A stretch of 64,000 bases of DNA from Aquitalea magnusonii (GTDB lineage: Bacteria > Pseudomonadota > Gammaproteobacteria > Burkholderiales > Chromobacteriaceae). A program made the position numbers and the translations under genes. The stretch covers positions 868,001-932,000 of the forward strand of contig NZ_AP018823.1 in assembly GCF_002217795.2 (NCBI RefSeq). Reading direction: 5' to 3'. Under the pieces are notes generated by a model. The model saw only the letters and a list, made by a program, of their open reading frames with translations, was not told the DNA's origin and did not search any database. Shown here in pieces: positions 1 to 14,200 of this stretch (positions are counted from its first letter, which is position 1; each line of letters begins with the position of its first letter).

Positions 1-32
1 ACTTCAGCATTGGGGTTTTCCCGCATCAGCTT

Positions 33-2327
33 ATGCATGTGATCGATCTGCTCGCCCGTCGCCGTTCTCCCCGCCTGTTATGGCTGGGAACCTCCCTTAC
101 CCTGATTGCCCTGGTACTGGCCCTCGGCGGACTGTTCTATCTGGTGTACCGCGATTGGGTAGATGAGCAGCGCGACAACCTGATCCAAGAGGTTTTGTGG
201 CTGGAGCAGTCGATGCGCCTGCATATGGAAGGCCAGCAAGAGTGGGCGGAGGGGGTGGCGGCGGATATCGCCAATGGCAGACTGAGCCCGGAACGCTTTA
301 TTTCCAGTGCCGCCTTCCTGATGCGGGAAAGCCCGGAAGTGCTGTTGGTACAGCAGATCGACCAAAACGCCATGCTGCTGCGCGATCAGCACGGGCAGGT
401 GGCCCCCGGCAGGGTGTTGCATGGCGATGAATATGATGCAGTCTGGCGTGCAACGCGTTTGCGTCGTTCGTCGTACGGTCAGCCGTATCGCCGGCCGGAT
501 GGCAAATATCGCTTTGATCTGGCCGTGCCCATCATTGCCAATGAAAAAGTATTGGGCAGCATCCGGCTGGTGTATCAGTTTGATCAGCTGCTGCACCGTC
601 AGGTGCCGTGGTGGATTGCCTCCAAGAACTACATCAGTTTTGTCGATGTGGGGGGGCGCACACTGGCCAGCAAGTTCGACCCGTCGGAACACCCCGGCAA
701 TATTTCGCACCAGACCAGTTTCGATCCACCGGGTTTCGGTGTGTACCTGCGCGCGGTCAGCTACCGTTCCGGCCTGGGACTGACCCTGCCGGTACTCACC
801 GGCCTGATTACCCTGCTGGCGGCAGCCTTGCTGTATTCCATCTGGCGCATTCGTCGCCACATGCGCGAACGCTCACGCGCCGAGCAGGCACTCTCCACCG
901 AAGTTGCCTTGCGTCAGGCCATTGAGGACTGCATGAAGAGTGGTCTGGTGGCCATCAGCCTGGAAGGTGAAATCCTGCGGGTGAACCGTGCTTTTTGTGA
1001 AATGCTGGGCTATGCGCCAGAGCAACTGGTGGGTCAGCGTCCGCCACATGTGTTCTGGCCCGCCAGCGACCATCAACAGATGCGCGCTGCCATGGATGCG
1101 GTAAAGCAGGGCATGCAGCCGGAGCAGGGCTTCGAATTACGCTTTGCCTGTCAGAATGGCGACTTTGTCGAAGTACGGCTGTATGCCACACCGCTGATCG
1201 AGCGTGATGGCAGCCACCGGGGCTGGATTGCCGCGCTATTCGACATTACCGAGCGCAAACGTCAGCGCTTGGCGCTTAATGCCTCCCACCAGCGTTTTCT
1301 CACTGTGCTCAATGGCATGCAGGCCGGGGTGTGCGTGGTGAGTCAGCAGAGTGGCCAGTTGCTCTATGCCAATCCGACTTTCTCTTTCCTGTGGCTGGCG
1401 GAGGAACCCGAAGCCCCATCTTGCCTGCTGCTGCCGGGGCTGCGCGCAGAGCCGGATCAGGATGATCTGGCCAGTGAGTTTACGCTGCAGGATGGCAAGC
1501 AATGGTTCCAGATGCAGCGGCGGCGGCTGGAATGGGTGAGTGGTGAAGCCGCCTGGCTGGTCATCCTGGCTGATGTCACGGAAGAGCGCGAACGCGAAGG
1601 ACGGGCGCAGGCGCAGCAAGAGCGCTTCCAGACTACCTCGCGCCTGATTGCCATGGGCGAGATGGCGTCCAGTCTGGCCCACGAGCTGAATCAGCCGCTG
1701 ACGGCCATTTCCACTTACTCAGCCGGATTGGCAAGGCGCTTGCCAGAGAACCTGGCGCTGCCATCCGGCGTGCGCGAGGCCGTCGCGGCCATCAGCCAGC
1801 AGGCCCAGCGGGCGGGGCAGATCATCAAGAGTATCCGCGCCTTTGTGAAAAAACATGAGCCACAACTGGAGACGGTAGATCCGGCACGGGTGGTGGCGCG
1901 CGCGGCTGGTCTGGCGGAAATGATGGCCTTCAAGGCGGGTGTGCAACTGGTGATCGAGCAGGATGCCACCGCCTGCCGCCTGGACATGGACCCGGTGCTG
2001 ATCGAGCAGGTGCTGCTCAATCTGATGAAAAACGCCATCGAAGCCATGGTGGACGCGCAGACGCGCCGGCCGCACATCATCGTGCGCACTGCCGTCGGTG
2101 CCGCTTTCTGGCGGGTGGAAGTGGCCGATAACGGACCGGGACTGGCCGATAACATCAAGAACGAGTTGTTTACTCCGTTTTATTCCACCAAGCCCGACGG
2201 CATGGGGATTGGTTTGAACATCTGCCGTTCCATCGTCGAGTTTCATCGTGGCGAATTCAGCGTCAGCACCGGCGTGAGCGGTGGCTGTGTGTTCTGGTTT
2301 ACCCTGCCTTTACGTCGCGACGTGTAA
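33..2327 (+). CDS. PAS-domain sensor histidine kinase (may start upstream of window)
   Basis: Membrane sensor kinase of 764 residues as drawn. A first membrane segment lies near residues 14-38 and a second near 250-270; the part between them is a periplasmic sensor region. A PAS domain (about 290-410) and a second PAS-like stretch (about 415-520) follow. The H-box reads MGEMASSLAHELNQPLTA (His near 560). The ATPase domain shows NLMKNAIEAM, DNGPGL and GMGIGLNI. This is the DctB/FixL/NtrB-type kinase layout. No response regulator is adjacent inside the window. The frame stays open to base 3 and the ATG has no clear ribosome-binding site, so the true start may lie to the left. The signal sensed is unknown. 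Confidence 0.85.
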   Translation: MHVIDLLARRRSPRLLWLGTSLTLIALVLALGGLFYLVYRDWVDEQRDNLIQEVLWLEQSMRLHMEGQQEWAEGVAADIANGRLSPERFISSAAFLMRESPEVLLVQQIDQNAMLLRDQHGQVAPGRVLHGDEYDAVWRATRLRRSSYGQPYRRPDGKYRFDLAVPIIANEKVLGSIRLVYQFDQLLHRQVPWWIASKNYISFVDVGGRTLASKFDPSEHPGNISHQTSFDPPGFGVYLRAVSYRSGLGLTLPVLTGLITLLAAALLYSIWRIRRHMRERSRAEQALSTEVALRQAIEDCMKSGLVAISLEGEILRVNRAFCEMLGYAPEQLVGQRPPHVFWPASDHQQMRAAMDAVKQGMQPEQGFELRFACQNGDFVEVRLYATPLIERDGSHRGWIAALFDITERKRQRLALNASHQRFLTVLNGMQAGVCVVSQQSGQLLYANPTFSFLWLAEEPEAPSCLLLPGLRAEPDQDDLASEFTLQDGKQWFQMQRRRLEWVSGEAAWLVILADVTEEREREGRAQAQQERFQTTSRLIAMGEMASSLAHELNQPLTAISTYSAGLARRLPENLALPSGVREAVAAISQQAQRAGQIIKSIRAFVKKHEPQLETVDPARVVARAAGLAEMMAFKAGVQLVIEQDATACRLDMDPVLIEQVLLNLMKNAIEAMVDAQTRRPHIIVRTAVGAAFWRVEVADNGPGLADNIKNELFTPFYSTKPDGMGIGLNICRSIVEFHRGEFSVSTGVSGGCVFWFTLPLRRDV

Positions 2328-2334
2328 GCCTCAT

Positions 2335-2360
2335 GAAAAACGGCACCCAAGGGTGCCGTT
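2335..2360 (-). terminator. Rho-independent terminator of nadB
   Basis: Perfect 8-bp stem, CGGCACCC at 2341-2348 and GGGTGCCG at 2351-2358, with a 2-base loop. On the minus strand it is followed by a T run, so it ends nadB transcription between two convergent genes. Confidence 0.75.
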
Positions 2361-2375
2361 GACGTTGCGGTCGGT

Positions 2376-3956
2376 TCAGTGCTGCGTGGGCTGTAGCACG
2401 GTTTCCTGGGTTTCCGGCAGCATGTCGGGGTAGTCCCGGCTGTAATGCAGGCCACGGCTCTCCTTGCGCAGCAGGGCGGAGCGCACGATCAGTTCGGCGG
2501 TCTGCACCAGATTGCGCAGTTCGATCAGATCGTTGGTGACGTGGAAGTTGCTGTAGTACTCATTGATTTCTTCCGATAGCAAGCGAATCCGGCTCAGTGC
2601 CCGCATCAGGCGCTTGTTGGTGCGCACGATGCCGACATAGTCCCACATGGCACGACGCAGCTCGTCCCAATTGTGCGAAATCACCACTTCCTCGTCAGTA
2701 TCGGTCACCTGGCTGTCATCCCAATCCGGAATCGGCGGCAGCGCAATATCGGGGGCCGCCAGAATATCCTCAGCCGCAGCCTTGCCGATCACCAGGCACT
2801 CCAGCAAGGAATTACTGGCTAGGCGGTTGGCACCGTGCAGGCCGGTGCAGGCCACTTCGCCCACCGCATACAGCGCGTCCACATCGGTATGGCCGGTAAG
2901 GTCAGTCACCAAGCCACCACAAGTAAAGTGAACGGCTGGCACCACCGGAATCGGCTCTTGCGTGATGTCGATGCCCAACTCCAGGCAATGCGCATAGATA
3001 TTGGGGAAGTGCTCTTTGATGAAATTGGCTGGCTTGTAGGAAATATCCAGATAAACACAATCCAGACCATGCTTCTTCATTTCGAAGTCAATCGCACGCG
3101 CCACCACGTCGCGCGGTGCCAGTTCGGCCCGCGGATCGTGATCCGGCATGAAGCGGGTACCATCCGGCAATTTCAGAATGCCCCCTTCGCCACGTACCGC
3201 TTCGGAAATCAGGAAGGACTTGGTATGCGGATGGTACAGGCAAGTCGGGTGGAACTGGATGAACTCCATATTCCCCACCCGACACCCGGCGCGCCAGCCC
3301 ATGGCAATGCCATCGCCAGTTGCCGTGTCCGGGTTGGTGGTATAGAGGTAAACCTTACCAGCCCCACCGGAAGCCAGCATGGTGTGCTTGGCAGCAATAG
3401 TGACAACCTGATCCAGCGTCTTGTCCAGTGCATAAACGCCATAGCAGCGCTTGCCCTCCAGACCCAGCTTGCGCGAGGTAATCAGGTCGATGGCAATGAA
3501 GTCTTCCAGTACCGTGATGTTCGGATGTGCCTTGATCTTCTGACCCAAGGTGGATGTCACCGCCGCACCGGTCGCATCGGCAGCGTGAATGATGCGGCGA
3601 TGGCTGTGGCCGCCCTCGCGAGTCAGGTGATAACCCGTCTTGTGGGTATCATCGCGGGTAAACGGCACACCCAGCGCAATCAGCCAGTCAATCGCCTCCT
3701 TGGAATGCTCCACAATAAAGCGCGTGGCCTCTTCATTACACAAACCGGCACCGGCAATCAGGGTATCGCGGATATGCTCTTCAACAGAGTCTTCCGTATC
3801 CAGCACCGCGGCGATGCCGCCCTGGGCATAAGTCGAACTGCCTTCCAGCAGATCACGTTTGGTAATCAGGCCAACTTTGCGTGTGGCAGCCAGATGCAAG
3901 GCCAGCGTCATGCCGGCCAAACCACTTCCGATAATCAGAACATCAAACTTGAGCAT
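2376..3956 (-). CDS. nadB: L-aspartate oxidase
   Basis: Flavoprotein of 526 residues that oxidises L-aspartate to iminoaspartate, the first step of de novo NAD synthesis, acting with quinolinate synthase NadA. The N-terminal FAD-binding motif is [19 protein letters not shown]. The succinate dehydrogenase/fumarate reductase flavoprotein signatures [18 protein letters not shown] and [15 protein letters not shown] are present, and the helical C-terminal domain is complete. Length fits the family (about 530). The gene stands alone. Its leader holds an inverted repeat that could hide the start codon (see separate entry). Confidence 0.97.
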   Translation of the reverse strand: MLKFDVLIIGSGLAGMTLALHLAATRKVGLITKRDLLEGSSTYAQGGIAAVLDTEDSVEEHIRDTLIAGAGLCNEEATRFIVEHSKEAIDWLIALGVPFTRDDTHKTGYHLTREGGHSHRRIIHAADATGAAVTSTLGQKIKAHPNITVLEDFIAIDLITSRKLGLEGKRCYGVYALDKTLDQVVTIAAKHTMLASGGAGKVYLYTTNPDTATGDGIAMGWRAGCRVGNMEFIQFHPTCLYHPHTKSFLISEAVRGEGGILKLPDGTRFMPDHDPRAELAPRDVVARAIDFEMKKHGLDCVYLDISYKPANFIKEHFPNIYAHCLELGIDITQEPIPVVPAVHFTCGGLVTDLTGHTDVDALYAVGEVACTGLHGANRLASNSLLECLVIGKAAAEDILAAPDIALPPIPDWDDSQVTDTDEEVVISHNWDELRRAMWDYVGIVRTNKRLMRALSRIRLLSEEINEYYSNFHVTNDLIELRNLVQTAELIVRSALLRKESRGLHYSRDYPDMLPETQETVLQPTQH

Positions 3957-4339
3957 GGCAGATGCCGCCGTCGGGGCGGAGTAGGGCAGTTTGCAGAAGG
4001 CTCAAGATTAGCAGAACCGCCGTCAGGCGGCATCTGCGTTGTCGCCATCTATAGATGAGCAGCATGGTCCGGTATTGGCCGATGAGAAATTGCCGCCACA
4101 TCCAGGCAGGAAAACCGCTGAAAACAGGCTAAGCAGTGAGCGAAAAGATGCCGAAACCCGCTTTTTGCGCCAGTTTCCCCTGTGGGTCAGCATCAGGATG
4201 GAGGCCAGTGCGCCGCGGCCTGTGCGCCCGCAGCAAAACAGCCATGAAACCCGTATTTCATAAAGTATTACCGTTCAGTGACTTAGCGGTCTGCGGGACG
4301 GAATTTTGGCAAATCCTGCAGATTTATTCGCACAAAGTG
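3957..4339. other. Intergenic region: nadB leader and rrn upstream region
   Basis: No convincing gene. A 12-bp perfect inverted repeat (GCAGATGCCGCC at 3958-3969, GGCGGCATCTGC at 4026-4037) has its proximal arm immediately upstream of the nadB ATG, so in nadB mRNA it could pair across the ribosome-binding region. The right part is the AT-richer upstream region of the rRNA promoter. Confidence 0.4.
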
Positions 4340-4368
4340 TTGACGAGGGTGGGGCAGGGCGGTATAGT
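4340..4368 (+). promoter_or_regulatory. rRNA operon promoter
   Basis: TTGACG (4340-4345), a 17-base spacer and TATAGT (4363-4368) form a near-consensus sigma-70 promoter. The GC-rich discriminator that follows is typical of growth-rate and ppGpp-controlled rRNA promoters. Confidence 0.8.
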
Positions 4369-4421
4369 TCGCCTCCTCAGCAGACAACGCAGCGACGGAA
4401 ACGAAACGCAGCGACCTGCAC

Positions 4422-4434
4422 CGCTCTTTAAAAA
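4422..4434 (+). promoter_or_regulatory. boxA-like antitermination site in rrn leader
   Basis: GCTCTTTAAAA resembles the boxA element (TGCTCTTTAACA) that loads Nus factors on rRNA transcripts. A second copy (GATCTTTAACAA) lies at 6391-6402 in the 16S-23S spacer. Confidence 0.6.
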
Positions 4435-4548
4435 ACAGAATAACCGATAGGTGTGAGTGCTTGGCGAAAGCCAAATACTTGCACTGCAAGACAAGAAATA
4501 CTTGTTATTTTCTTTGATCTTGCGTGCCAGAAATTTGCTATGAGATTG

Positions 4549-6086
<1,538 letters not shown>

Positions 6087-6147
6087 GAGAAGGCGATCGT
6101 CAAGTATTCACAGCCTATCGGTTATTCGAGATTTTAAGGGTTTGACT

Positions 6148-6224
6148 GGGTTTGTAGCTCAGCTGGTTAGAGCACTGTGTTGATAACGCAGGGGTCGAAG
6201 GTTCGAGTCCTTCCAGACCCACCA
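6148..6224 (+). tRNA. tRNA-Ile (GAT)
   Basis: 77-nt cloverleaf. Acceptor GGGTTTG pairs with CAGACCC, the anticodon loop is TTGATAA, the T-arm is GGTTCGAGTCC, and CCA is encoded. It sits in the 16S-23S spacer, as is usual. Confidence 0.95.
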
Positions 6225-6228
6225 GTTT

Positions 6229-6304
6229 GGGGGATTAGCTCAGTTGGGAGAGCACCTGCTTTGCAAGCAGGGGGTCGTCGGTTCGATCCCGTCATCCTCC
6301 ACCA
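6229..6304 (+). tRNA. tRNA-Ala (TGC)
   Basis: 76-nt cloverleaf. Acceptor GGGGGAT pairs with ATCCTCC, including the G3:U70 alanine identity pair. The anticodon is TGC, the T-arm is GGTTCGATCCC, and CCA is encoded. Only 4 nt separate it from tRNA-Ile. Confidence 0.95.
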
Positions 6305-6589
6305 CCTCAACTCAAACAAAAACGCATCTGGAAACGTTGTTTCCGGGTATCTTTTTGTTTGCGTTGAATTGACCGCAAGGTCGAACGCCCGATCTTTAAC
6401 AAACTGAAGAAGCCGAATTAATTAGACGGCGAAATGAAATGCATGAAGTTAACTCTGCATGCAGGACAAATCGTCATCTTGGGAATTTGATTGTATCTAA
6501 TGTCATGTCGCCATCACAAAAGGGGCGGTGTGACATGTCGCACAAACACAATCCTGTCGGATTGGTAACTCAGGTTACTGAAATGATAG
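6305..6589 (+). other. 16S-23S internal spacer, distal part
   Basis: Non-coding spacer between tRNA-Ala and 23S. It holds a boxA-like element (6391-6402) and processing-stem sequence, and no open reading frame that looks real. Confidence 0.7.
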
Positions 6590-9476
<2,887 letters not shown>

Positions 9477-9620
9477 ATCATTTGAGTGGCTTGGGAAACC
9501 GAGACCGGATGGATAGTGAATGTGCGACGCGATCAAAGATCCAAGATAAGATACCTAATTAATTCAGTGATTCAGACGAAGTCTGGATGACAAAGCTTCT
9601 TCAAGTTTGTTGACAGTTTA

Positions 9621-9738
9621 TGTCTGGTGGCCATAGCGAGGTGGTCCCACGCCTTCCCATCCCGAACAGGACCGTGAAACGCCTTAGCGCCGATGATAGT
9701 GTGGCATTCGCCATGTGAAAGTAGGACACTGCCAGACT
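9621..9738 (+). rRNA. rrf: 5S ribosomal RNA
   Basis: The terminal helix TGTCTGG...CCAGAC closes a roughly 118-nt molecule with conserved internal blocks (GTGGTCCCACGCC, GTGAAACGCC, TAGCGCCGATGATAGTGTGG). It is the last gene of the rRNA operon. Confidence 0.95.
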
Positions 9739-9748
9739 CCCCTTACAG

Positions 9749-9777
9749 AAGCCCAGCTCAATCGAGCTGGGCTTTGT
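9749..9777 (+). terminator. rRNA operon terminator
   Basis: Perfect 9-bp stem GCCCAGCTC (9751-9759) and GAGCTGGGC (9764-9772) with an AATC loop, followed by TTTG. It lies directly after 5S. Confidence 0.85.
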
Positions 9778-9962
9778 GCTTTGTGGCGCGGGCAGCAGCT
9801 TGGTCTGAACCGTCGTCTTTATTGCTGAGTCTTGTGAAGCGTATGTCCTGCGACTGACCGGCTAAGCAGTACTACGCTGTCGCAGCCAGGCAGGCAAGGT
9901 TACAATACCGGGCCGGATTACGGCCTGATAGCCGCTTTGTCATCTTGCCAGCCTGAGAGAGT

Positions 9963-12170
9963 ATGTTGCCTGACTTCCCGCGAAAACGACTGCACTTGTT
10001 TGTCCTGCTATGGCTGGGTGTGGCGCTGATAGTTGGCATGCAGTGGGCAATGTCGGAGTATCAGCGCATTCAAGAAGAGTTTGACCGTAGTGCACGCTTG
10101 GCGCACGGTGTCATCGCGCGGAAGCTGGACCAGAATGAATCGGTGCTTGCGGCGGTTGATGCTCTGTTATTGTCGCGGCAGAAGTTTGACATGCCGGTAC
10201 TGAAGTCTTTCTCGCACCAGTTGTTGGCGCACTATTCCCAGCTTTACACCTTTGAGTTCTTCCAGAACGTTACCCGTGACAATCGCTCGGCATTTCTTGA
10301 AGAGATGCAGCAGCGCTTTGGCAAAACTTTTTTCATCCGTGATTTTGATATTTCGGGACGGCGTAGCTGGTTGCCGGCACCGGTGCGTGACCAGCACCTG
10401 GTGGTGACCATGATAGAACCCGACATTCCGGCAGCCAGTTCGGTATATGGTTTTGACGTGTTGCATGAGCCGCGCTTTGCTGCCGACATGCAACGCGCAA
10501 TCCGCACTGGCCGGAAAGTGGCGTCGGCCCCCTTTGACCTGTACGAAGGTGGACGAGTTTATCTGCTGATGCAGCCGGTGTTTCTGGGGCGGGCGGCAGG
10601 CGCGGGGGCTGCCGGCCGTGGAACCCTGATCGGGGTGGTTGCACTGGTGGTGTATTGCGAGAAGTTGTTGACCATTGCACCCAATGAAGGTGTTCCCAAT
10701 GATCTGGATCTGACGATTCAGACTGTGGGTAATGGGGGGGCCGCCATTTACAGTGCCATTGGTAAGCATCAAAGCAGCTGGCTTCCTGCGCTGTCTCGCC
10801 TTGAAGTCAGCCTGCCACTGGTCAGTGAATCCCAACCGTTTAGTCTGCGCGTTGGCAAGGATGTCTTTCTGGCTGACTTCAAGCTGATCGGCCTGCTGCT
10901 GCGTGAGGGTTTGATCCTGTCGCTGGTGATTTCACTGTGGTTGATTTACAGCCAGCGTCTGGCCATGCGCAAGGCGCAAAGCCAGGCAGATGAGGCATTG
11001 TTTCTGCAAAGTGAGCGGGCGGCCGTGGCACTCAATGCGGTGCATGATGGCGTGATTATCCTGGATACACAGCAGCAGATTGAAATGGCTAATCCCATGG
11101 CGCTTTCCCTGCTGGGGGTGAGCCGTGAGGAGGTGGTCGGTCAGCCGTTTCAGAATGCATTCCGTCTGATTGGCGAGCTGTCTTCCGAGTTGGCCGAGGA
11201 CCCGATCAGCGAATGCTACCGCGAAGCGCGTACCGTGGTGTTGCCCGAACGGATGCAGTTGGCGACAGCCCGAGGCCATGTGCGACTGGTAGAGGGGGCG
11301 ATTGCGCCGCTGTTTTCCCGCAGTGGCAGCCTGACGGGTGTGGTATGTGCGCTACGTGATATGGGGCCGGTACGCCAGCGTGCTGCCGAAGCACTGGAAG
11401 CCAGTGAGTTGCGGGTGAAGGAGCATCTGGAAAAGCTGTCTCATGTGGCGCGCCTGCACACCATGGGCGAGATGGCGTCGGGCATTGCGCATGAAGTGAA
11501 TCAGCCACTGACGGCCATTTCCAATTACTGCCAGGCGTCCTTGCAATTGCTGGAGTTTGGCGAGGAGAGTCGTCCGCAGATTGAGTCTGCCCTGCGCCTG
11601 GCCGTGGCCCAGGCTGATCGTGCCGGTGAAATCATCAAGCGGCTGCGCGCGCTGGTGAGCAAGCGGGCGATGGAAATCCGCCTGATCGACCTGAATCAGG
11701 TGGTGGGCAACTGCATGTTCCTGGCTGAGTATGATTTGAAAGAGCGCAGCATCGAGATGGTGCAATTACTGTCGGTTTACCCGATGGCGGTGATGGCGGA
11801 CAGCATCCAGATGGAGCAGGTGGTGCTTAACCTGTTGTCCAATGCCATGGATGCGCTGCGCGACGAGCCGGTGATGAAGCGCCATATCATCATTCATACC
11901 CGGCGCGAGGGTAAGAAAGCCATTCTGGAGGTGCGCGATACCGGGCGTGGCATTTCGCCGGAGTCGCTGGAAGTGTTGTTCCATCCCTTCTTCTCCACCA
12001 AGCAGAATGGCATGGGCCTGGGTTTGTCAATTTGCCAGACCATTGTGGAGCAGTATGGCGGGTTGATCAGTGCGGAGAACATTCCGGCCAGCGGTGCCTG
12101 CTTCCGTATCGAACTGCCTCTCTCGCAGACCGTGACGGCACCCGATGCCGCGCCAAGCGCAGCCGCTTGA
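9963..12170 (+). CDS. Membrane sensor histidine kinase with PAS domain
   Basis: 735 residues. Transmembrane helices near residues 10-30 and 303-325 bracket a large periplasmic sensor region. A PAS domain follows (about 350-465). The HisKA H-box is MGEMASGIAHEVNQPLTA (His near 507), and the ATPase domain has NLLSNAMDAL, DTGRGI and GMGLGLSICQ. The catalytic core resembles the kinase at 33-2327, but the sensor domains differ, so these look like paralogues with different inputs. No response regulator is adjacent. Confidence 0.88.
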   Translation: MLPDFPRKRLHLFVLLWLGVALIVGMQWAMSEYQRIQEEFDRSARLAHGVIARKLDQNESVLAAVDALLLSRQKFDMPVLKSFSHQLLAHYSQLYTFEFFQNVTRDNRSAFLEEMQQRFGKTFFIRDFDISGRRSWLPAPVRDQHLVVTMIEPDIPAASSVYGFDVLHEPRFAADMQRAIRTGRKVASAPFDLYEGGRVYLLMQPVFLGRAAGAGAAGRGTLIGVVALVVYCEKLLTIAPNEGVPNDLDLTIQTVGNGGAAIYSAIGKHQSSWLPALSRLEVSLPLVSESQPFSLRVGKDVFLADFKLIGLLLREGLILSLVISLWLIYSQRLAMRKAQSQADEALFLQSERAAVALNAVHDGVIILDTQQQIEMANPMALSLLGVSREEVVGQPFQNAFRLIGELSSELAEDPISECYREARTVVLPERMQLATARGHVRLVEGAIAPLFSRSGSLTGVVCALRDMGPVRQRAAEALEASELRVKEHLEKLSHVARLHTMGEMASGIAHEVNQPLTAISNYCQASLQLLEFGEESRPQIESALRLAVAQADRAGEIIKRLRALVSKRAMEIRLIDLNQVVGNCMFLAEYDLKERSIEMVQLLSVYPMAVMADSIQMEQVVLNLLSNAMDALRDEPVMKRHIIIHTRREGKKAILEVRDTGRGISPESLEVLFHPFFSTKQNGMGLGLSICQTIVEQYGGLISAENIPASGACFRIELPLSQTVTAPDAAPSAAA

Positions 12171-12191
12171 TGCCGTGCTATCCGGGTACAA

Positions 12192-12216
12192 AAAAGAGCC
12201 GCATTGCGGCTCTTTT
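12192..12216. terminator. Bidirectional terminator between convergent genes
   Basis: Perfect 11-bp stem AAAAGAGCCGC (12192-12202) and GCGGCTCTTTT (12206-12216) with an ATT loop. Its A and T tails let it serve both the rightward kinase gene and the leftward regulator gene. Confidence 0.85.
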
Positions 12217-12236
12217 GCATGGTGATGGGCAAGGAC

Positions 12237-13226
12237 TCAGCGTGGTTCCACCACTACTTGGGTGCGCTGGGCGCGCTCCTCGCGCGGCGTGATGCCAAAG
12301 TGATTGCGGTAGGTGCTGGAGAAATGCGGCCCGCTGGAGAAGCCACAAGCCAGGCCGATTTGCACGATGGACTTGCTGGTTTGCTGCAGCAACTGGCGCG
12401 CGCGGCTCAGGCGCAGCTCCAGATAGTATTTGGACGGTACGGTGCTGAGGTACTGCTTGAACAGGCGTTCGAGCTGGCGGCGCGAGACGCCGACGTAATA
12501 GGCGATATCGTCGGTAGTCAGCGGCTCTTCAATATTGGCTTCCATCAGGCTGACCGCTTCGGTCAGCTTGGGCTGGCTGCCGCCAATGCGGGTAGCCAGC
12601 GGAATGCGCTGGCGTTCATTGCCAGGCCGGATGCGTTCAATGCTGAACATTTCCGACAGCCGGGCGGCAAATTCGTGGCTGTGCTGACTGCCTACCAGTG
12701 ACAGCATGAAATCCAGGGTGGCGGCTCCGCCGGCACAGCTCATGCGGCAGCGGTCGATTTCGTACAGATTGGACGAAACAATGACTTCCTGGAATTCCTC
12801 GGTGAAGCGGCTGATTTCCTGCCAGTGTATGGTGGCGCGAAAGCCGTTGAGCAGACCGGCACGGGCCATCCAGTAACTGCCGCAGCCAATACCGGCAATG
12901 GGCAGCTTGTCGGTGTGCAGGCCGCTGATGCTCTTGAGCAGTTCGTCCAGATTGACATCGATGGTGATGTCATCGGCCAGGATGAACAGGCCATCCAGTT
13001 TGGGGGCATAGGCCAGCGGCAGGTCCACCGGCAGTTTCAGCCCGTTGGACATGGCTACTGGCAGGCCGTTGAGCGACAGCGGCAAAAATTCGTACAGCTT
13101 TTTTTCGGCCAGTTGATTGGCCCGGGTCAGCACTTCGCTGGCGATGGCAAAGTCGGCCATGGAAGCGTGCGGAAGCAGGAGGAAACCGTAGCGTAACGGT
13201 TTGGCAGCGTGCATTGATTGACCCAT
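12237..13226 (-). CDS. argR: AraC/GlxA-family regulator, ArgR-like
   Basis: 329 residues. The N-terminal DJ-1/PfpI-like (GATase1) ligand domain spans roughly 10-200, with a GCGSYWMA nucleophile-elbow region. Two helix-turn-helices of the AraC DNA-binding domain lie at about 215-318 (TDDIAYYVGVSRRQLERLF; IVQIGLACGFSSGPHFS). It is the last gene of the amino-acid ABC transporter operon. In Pseudomonas aeruginosa the same layout (aotJQMOP-argR) encodes the arginine-responsive AraC-type activator ArgR, unrelated to E. coli ArgR; that protein also controls NAD-glutamate dehydrogenase, here the divergent neighbour. Arginine specificity is inferred from this synteny. Confidence 0.85.
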   Translation of the reverse strand: MGQSMHAAKPLRYGFLLLPHASMADFAIASEVLTRANQLAEKKLYEFLPLSLNGLPVAMSNGLKLPVDLPLAYAPKLDGLFILADDITIDVNLDELLKSISGLHTDKLPIAGIGCGSYWMARAGLLNGFRATIHWQEISRFTEEFQEVIVSSNLYEIDRCRMSCAGGAATLDFMLSLVGSQHSHEFAARLSEMFSIERIRPGNERQRIPLATRIGGSQPKLTEAVSLMEANIEEPLTTDDIAYYVGVSRRQLERLFKQYLSTVPSKYYLELRLSRARQLLQQTSKSIVQIGLACGFSSGPHFSSTYRNHFGITPREERAQRTQVVVEPR

Positions 13227-13313
13227 GTTTGCAAAAAGTTGAGCACTATATCAAAAAAGCAGGCCATGCCGCGGGCGGCGTGGCGCTGCTATTTCTGTGT
13301 GGCATTGTACGAT

Positions 13314-14111
13314 TTATTTAAGGCTGCCGGAGAGGAATTGTGCAAGCCGCTCGCTTTGCGGATTGACCAGCACTTCGCGCGGGTTGCCTTGTTCTTCGAT
13401 CTTGCCTTTGTGCAGGAAAATCACGTGATTGGACACTTCGCGGGCAAAGCCCATCTCGTGGGTCACCACCACCATGGTGCGGCCTTCGCGCGCCAGGTCC
13501 TGCATCACGCGCAGCACTTCACCCACCAGCTCCGGGTCCAGTGCCGAAGTGGGTTCGTCAAACAGCATGACTTCTGGTTCCATCGCCAGTGCGCGGGCGA
13601 TGGCCACGCGCTGCTGTTGGCCGCCGGACATATGGGACGGGTATTTGCCTTCCACGTCTTTCAGGCCCACCTTGTCCAGGTATTTGCGCGCACGGGTGAT
13701 GGCTTCGTCCCGCGACAGGCCCAGTACATGGATGGGCGCTTCGATGATGTTTTCCAGCACCGTCATGTGCGCCCACAGATTGAAGTGCTGAAACACCATG
13801 GCCAGCTTGGTGCGGATGCGTTCCAGTTGTTTGTGGCTGGCGGCACGCAGCGCACCGGTTTTCTTGTCGGCCACCAGTTGCAGTTCTTCACCGCCTAGCT
13901 GAATCTGCCCGCTATTGGGGTGTTCCAGCAGGTTGATGCAGCGCAGGAAGGTACTCTTGCCCGAGCCGGAGGAGCCGATGATGCTGATTACATCCCCGGC
14001 ATGGGCGGTGAGGGAGACGCCCTTGAGCACTTCGTGGCTGCCATAGCTTTTGTGCAGGTCGGCAACGCGCAGTTTGATCTCGGTGGCTGGTGCTGCGTTG
14101 GTTTGTTTCAT
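13314..14111 (-). CDS. aotP: Polar amino-acid ABC transporter ATPase
   Basis: 265 residues, HisP/GlnQ/AotP type, giving ATP-driven uptake at the inner membrane. Walker [10 protein letters not shown] is near residue 47-55, the signature [15 protein letters not shown] near 161-175, Walker [14 protein letters not shown] near 180-192, and the switch histidine in [10 protein letters not shown] near 214. It lies between permease and regulator in a leftward operon. A GGGCGGC/GCCGCCC hairpin at 14175-14194 sits in the 89-bp gap after the permease and may adjust expression. Confidence 0.93.
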   Translation of the reverse strand: MKQTNAAPATEIKLRVADLHKSYGSHEVLKGVSLTAHAGDVISIIGSSGSGKSTFLRCINLLEHPNSGQIQLGGEELQLVADKKTGALRAASHKQLERIRTKLAMVFQHFNLWAHMTVLENIIEAPIHVLGLSRDEAITRARKYLDKVGLKDVEGKYPSHMSGGQQQRVAIARALAMEPEVMLFDEPTSALDPELVGEVLRVMQDLAREGRTMVVVTHEMGFAREVSNHVIFLHKGKIEEQGNPREVLVNPQSERLAQFLSGSLK

Positions 14112-14200
14112 GCTTGCAACCCTTGTTCTAAGGTTTCATCTGCCGCGCTTTACATGGCGGCCATTGCTGAAAGAGGGCGGCGTGTTTGCCGCCCACGCTG

